Shown here: in pieces, positions 62,405 through 64,000 of the stretch
How the letters are laid out: every line of letters begins with the position of its first letter
Position numbering within the stretch: position 1 is the stretch's first letter
Origin: Taudactylus pleione
Lineage: Eukaryota > Chordata > Amphibia > Anura > Myobatrachidae
Reading direction: 5' to 3'
DNA: 64,000 nucleotides
Assembly (NCBI GenBank): GCA_031769625.1
Contig: JAUIMM010001255.1
Coordinates: 289,044-353,043, forward strand
The notes under the pieces: generated by a model
Seen by the model: only the letters and a program-made list of their open reading frames with translations
What the model was told of the DNA's origin: nothing
Databases searched by the model: none
Made by a program: the position numbers and the translations under genes

Positions 62405-64000
62405 TCAGCACATCCAGTGAAATTTTGAGCTGTCTGTGTTTGCTACAAGAGGAGATATCACAAAGTATGCGCTTTTGTTGTTTCCATTGCTTTCAAACAT
62501 TTTGGCCTAAAACGTGCATTTGCCTGTTTTCTCTTAAACGCAGCATGGGAGAAAAACCATTTCACATCACATTTGTGGGTCTTGGTCTTCAACACATCCA
62601 GTGAAATTTTGAGCTGTCTGTGTTTGCTACAAGAGGAGATATCACAAAGTATGCGCTTTTGTTGTTTTCATTGCTTTCAATGCATTTTGGCCTAAAACGT
62701 GCATTTGCTGTTTTCTCTTAAACGCAACATGGGAGAAAAACCATTTCACATCACATTTGTGGGTCTTGGTCTTCAACACATCCAGTGAAATTTTGAGCTG
62801 TCTGTGTTTGCTACAAGAGGAGATATCACAAAGTATGCGCTTTTGTTGTTTTCATTGCTTTCAATGCATTTTGGCCTAAAACGTGCATTTGCTGTTTTCT
62901 CTTAAACGCAACTTGGGAGAAAAACCATTTCACATCACATTTGTGGGTCTTGGTCTTCAACACATCCAGTGAAATTTTGAGCTGTTTGTGTTTGCTACAA
63001 GAGGAGATATCACAAAGTTAGCGATTTTGTTGTTTTCATTGCTTTCAATGCATTTTGGCCTAAAACGAGCATTTGCTGTTTTCTCTTAAACGCAACATGG
63101 GAGAAAAACCATTTCACATCACATTTGTAGGTCTTGGTCTTCAACACATCCAGTGAAATTTTGAGCTGTCTGTGTTTGCTACAAGAGGAGATATCACAAA
63201 GTATGCGCTTTTGTTATTTCCATTGCTTTCAATGCATTTTGGCCTAAAACTTGCATTTGCTGTTTTCTCTTAAACGCAGCATGGGAGAAAAACCATTTCA
63301 CATCACATTTGTGGTTTTTAGTCTTCAACACATCCAGTGAAATTTTGAGCTGTCTGTGTTTGCTACAAGAGGAGATAACACAAAGTATGCGCTTTTGTTG
63401 TTTCCATTGCTTTCAATGCATTTTGGCCTAAAACGTGCATTTGCTGTTTTCTCTCAAACGCAACATGGGAGAAAAACCATTTCACATCACATTTGTGGGT
63501 CTTGCTCTTCAACACATCCAGTGAAATTTTGAGCTGTCTGTGTTTGCTACAAGAGGAGATATCACATAGTATGCGCTTTTGTTGTTTTCATTGCTTTCAA
63601 TGCATTTTGGCATAAAACGAGCATTTGCTGTTTTCTCTTAAACGCAACATGGGAGAAAAACCATTTCACATCACATTTGTGGGTCTTGGTCTTCAACACA
63701 TCCAGTGAAATTTTGAGCTGTCTGTGTTTGCTACAAGAGGAGATATCACAAAGTATGCGCTTTTGTTATTTCCATTGCTTTCAATGCATTTTGGCCTAAA
63801 ACTTGCATTTGCTGTTTTCTCTTAAATGCAGCATGGGAGAAAAACCATTTCACATCAAATTTGTGGGTTTTAGTCTTCAACACATCCAGTGAAATTTTGA
63901 GCTGTCTGTGTTTGCTACAAGAGGAGATAACACAAAGTATGCGCTTTTGTTGTATCCATTGCTTTCAATGCATTTTGGCCTAAAACGTGCATTTGCTGTT
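62405..64000. repeat. 184-bp satellite array, block 3 (partial, runs off the window)
   Basis: Satellite resuming after LINE copy 2. It matches 51085-52680 base for base at offset 11,320, apart from one deleted A in an A run near 62497 and one inserted C near 62523. Shared private variants confirm paralogy, for example TTTGTAGGTC, CACATAGTATGCG and TTGTATCCATTG. The array continues past the window end. Confidence 0.96.

Larger units (their letters stand above)
52814..64000. repeat. 11,320-bp LINE-containing repeat unit, copy 2 (incomplete at window end)
   Basis: Second copy of the LINE-bearing unit; the window ends about 130 bp before it would close. Differences I noticed from copy 1 are A-to-T at 54843, A-to-G at 54909, T-to-C at 61050, a deleted A near 62497 and an inserted C near 62523. 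It is otherwise the same throughout what I compared. Confidence 0.9.

Overview
This is eukaryotic, heterochromatin-like sequence. It consists almost entirely of one AT-rich tandem satellite with a 184-bp monomer, interrupted by two near-identical copies of one long non-LTR retrotransposon (LINE). I see no host single-copy gene, rRNA, tRNA, CRISPR array or prokaryotic operon. The LINE has a long ORF1 with three CCHC zinc knuckles and an ORF2 with APE-type endonuclease, reverse transcriptase and a C-terminal Cys/His motif. This resembles the L1/Tx1-type elements common in amphibians and some fishes, so an amphibian, probably a frog, is my best guess. That is inferred from family resemblance and not proven.

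Layout: 1-43993 is satellite, about 239 monomers. 43994-51084 is LINE copy 1, on the minus strand. 51085-55313 is satellite, about 23 monomers. 55314-62404 is LINE copy 2, minus strand. 62405-64000 is satellite, running off the window. The satellite keeps exact monomer phase across each LINE.

The satellite is organised into higher-order repeats (HORs) of several sizes: an 8,275-bp, 45-monomer unit present twice in tandem (about 3.0-19.6 kb); overlapping 6,986/6,251-bp duplications (about 18.2-28.7 kb) containing a 735-bp 4-mer that is doubled in one copy; a 2,022-bp spaced duplication; 2.76-2.94-kb units (about 32-38 kb); a 1,652-bp 9-mer present twice; and an 11,320-bp unit (about 41.5-64 kb) that carries the LINE. 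Copies of the large units differ at only a handful of bases, so amplification or homogenisation is recent, or the assembly has duplicated sequence.

The two LINE copies share both junctions and the same in-frame TAG in ORF2. I found one base difference between them, and it is synonymous. They therefore come from one insertion later duplicated together with its satellite flanks. As read, ORF1 is intact and ORF2 is broken by one stop codon. The most notable feature of the window is this retrotransposon captured into, and amplified as part of, a satellite higher-order repeat. The array could be centromeric or pericentromeric, but the sequence alone cannot show that.
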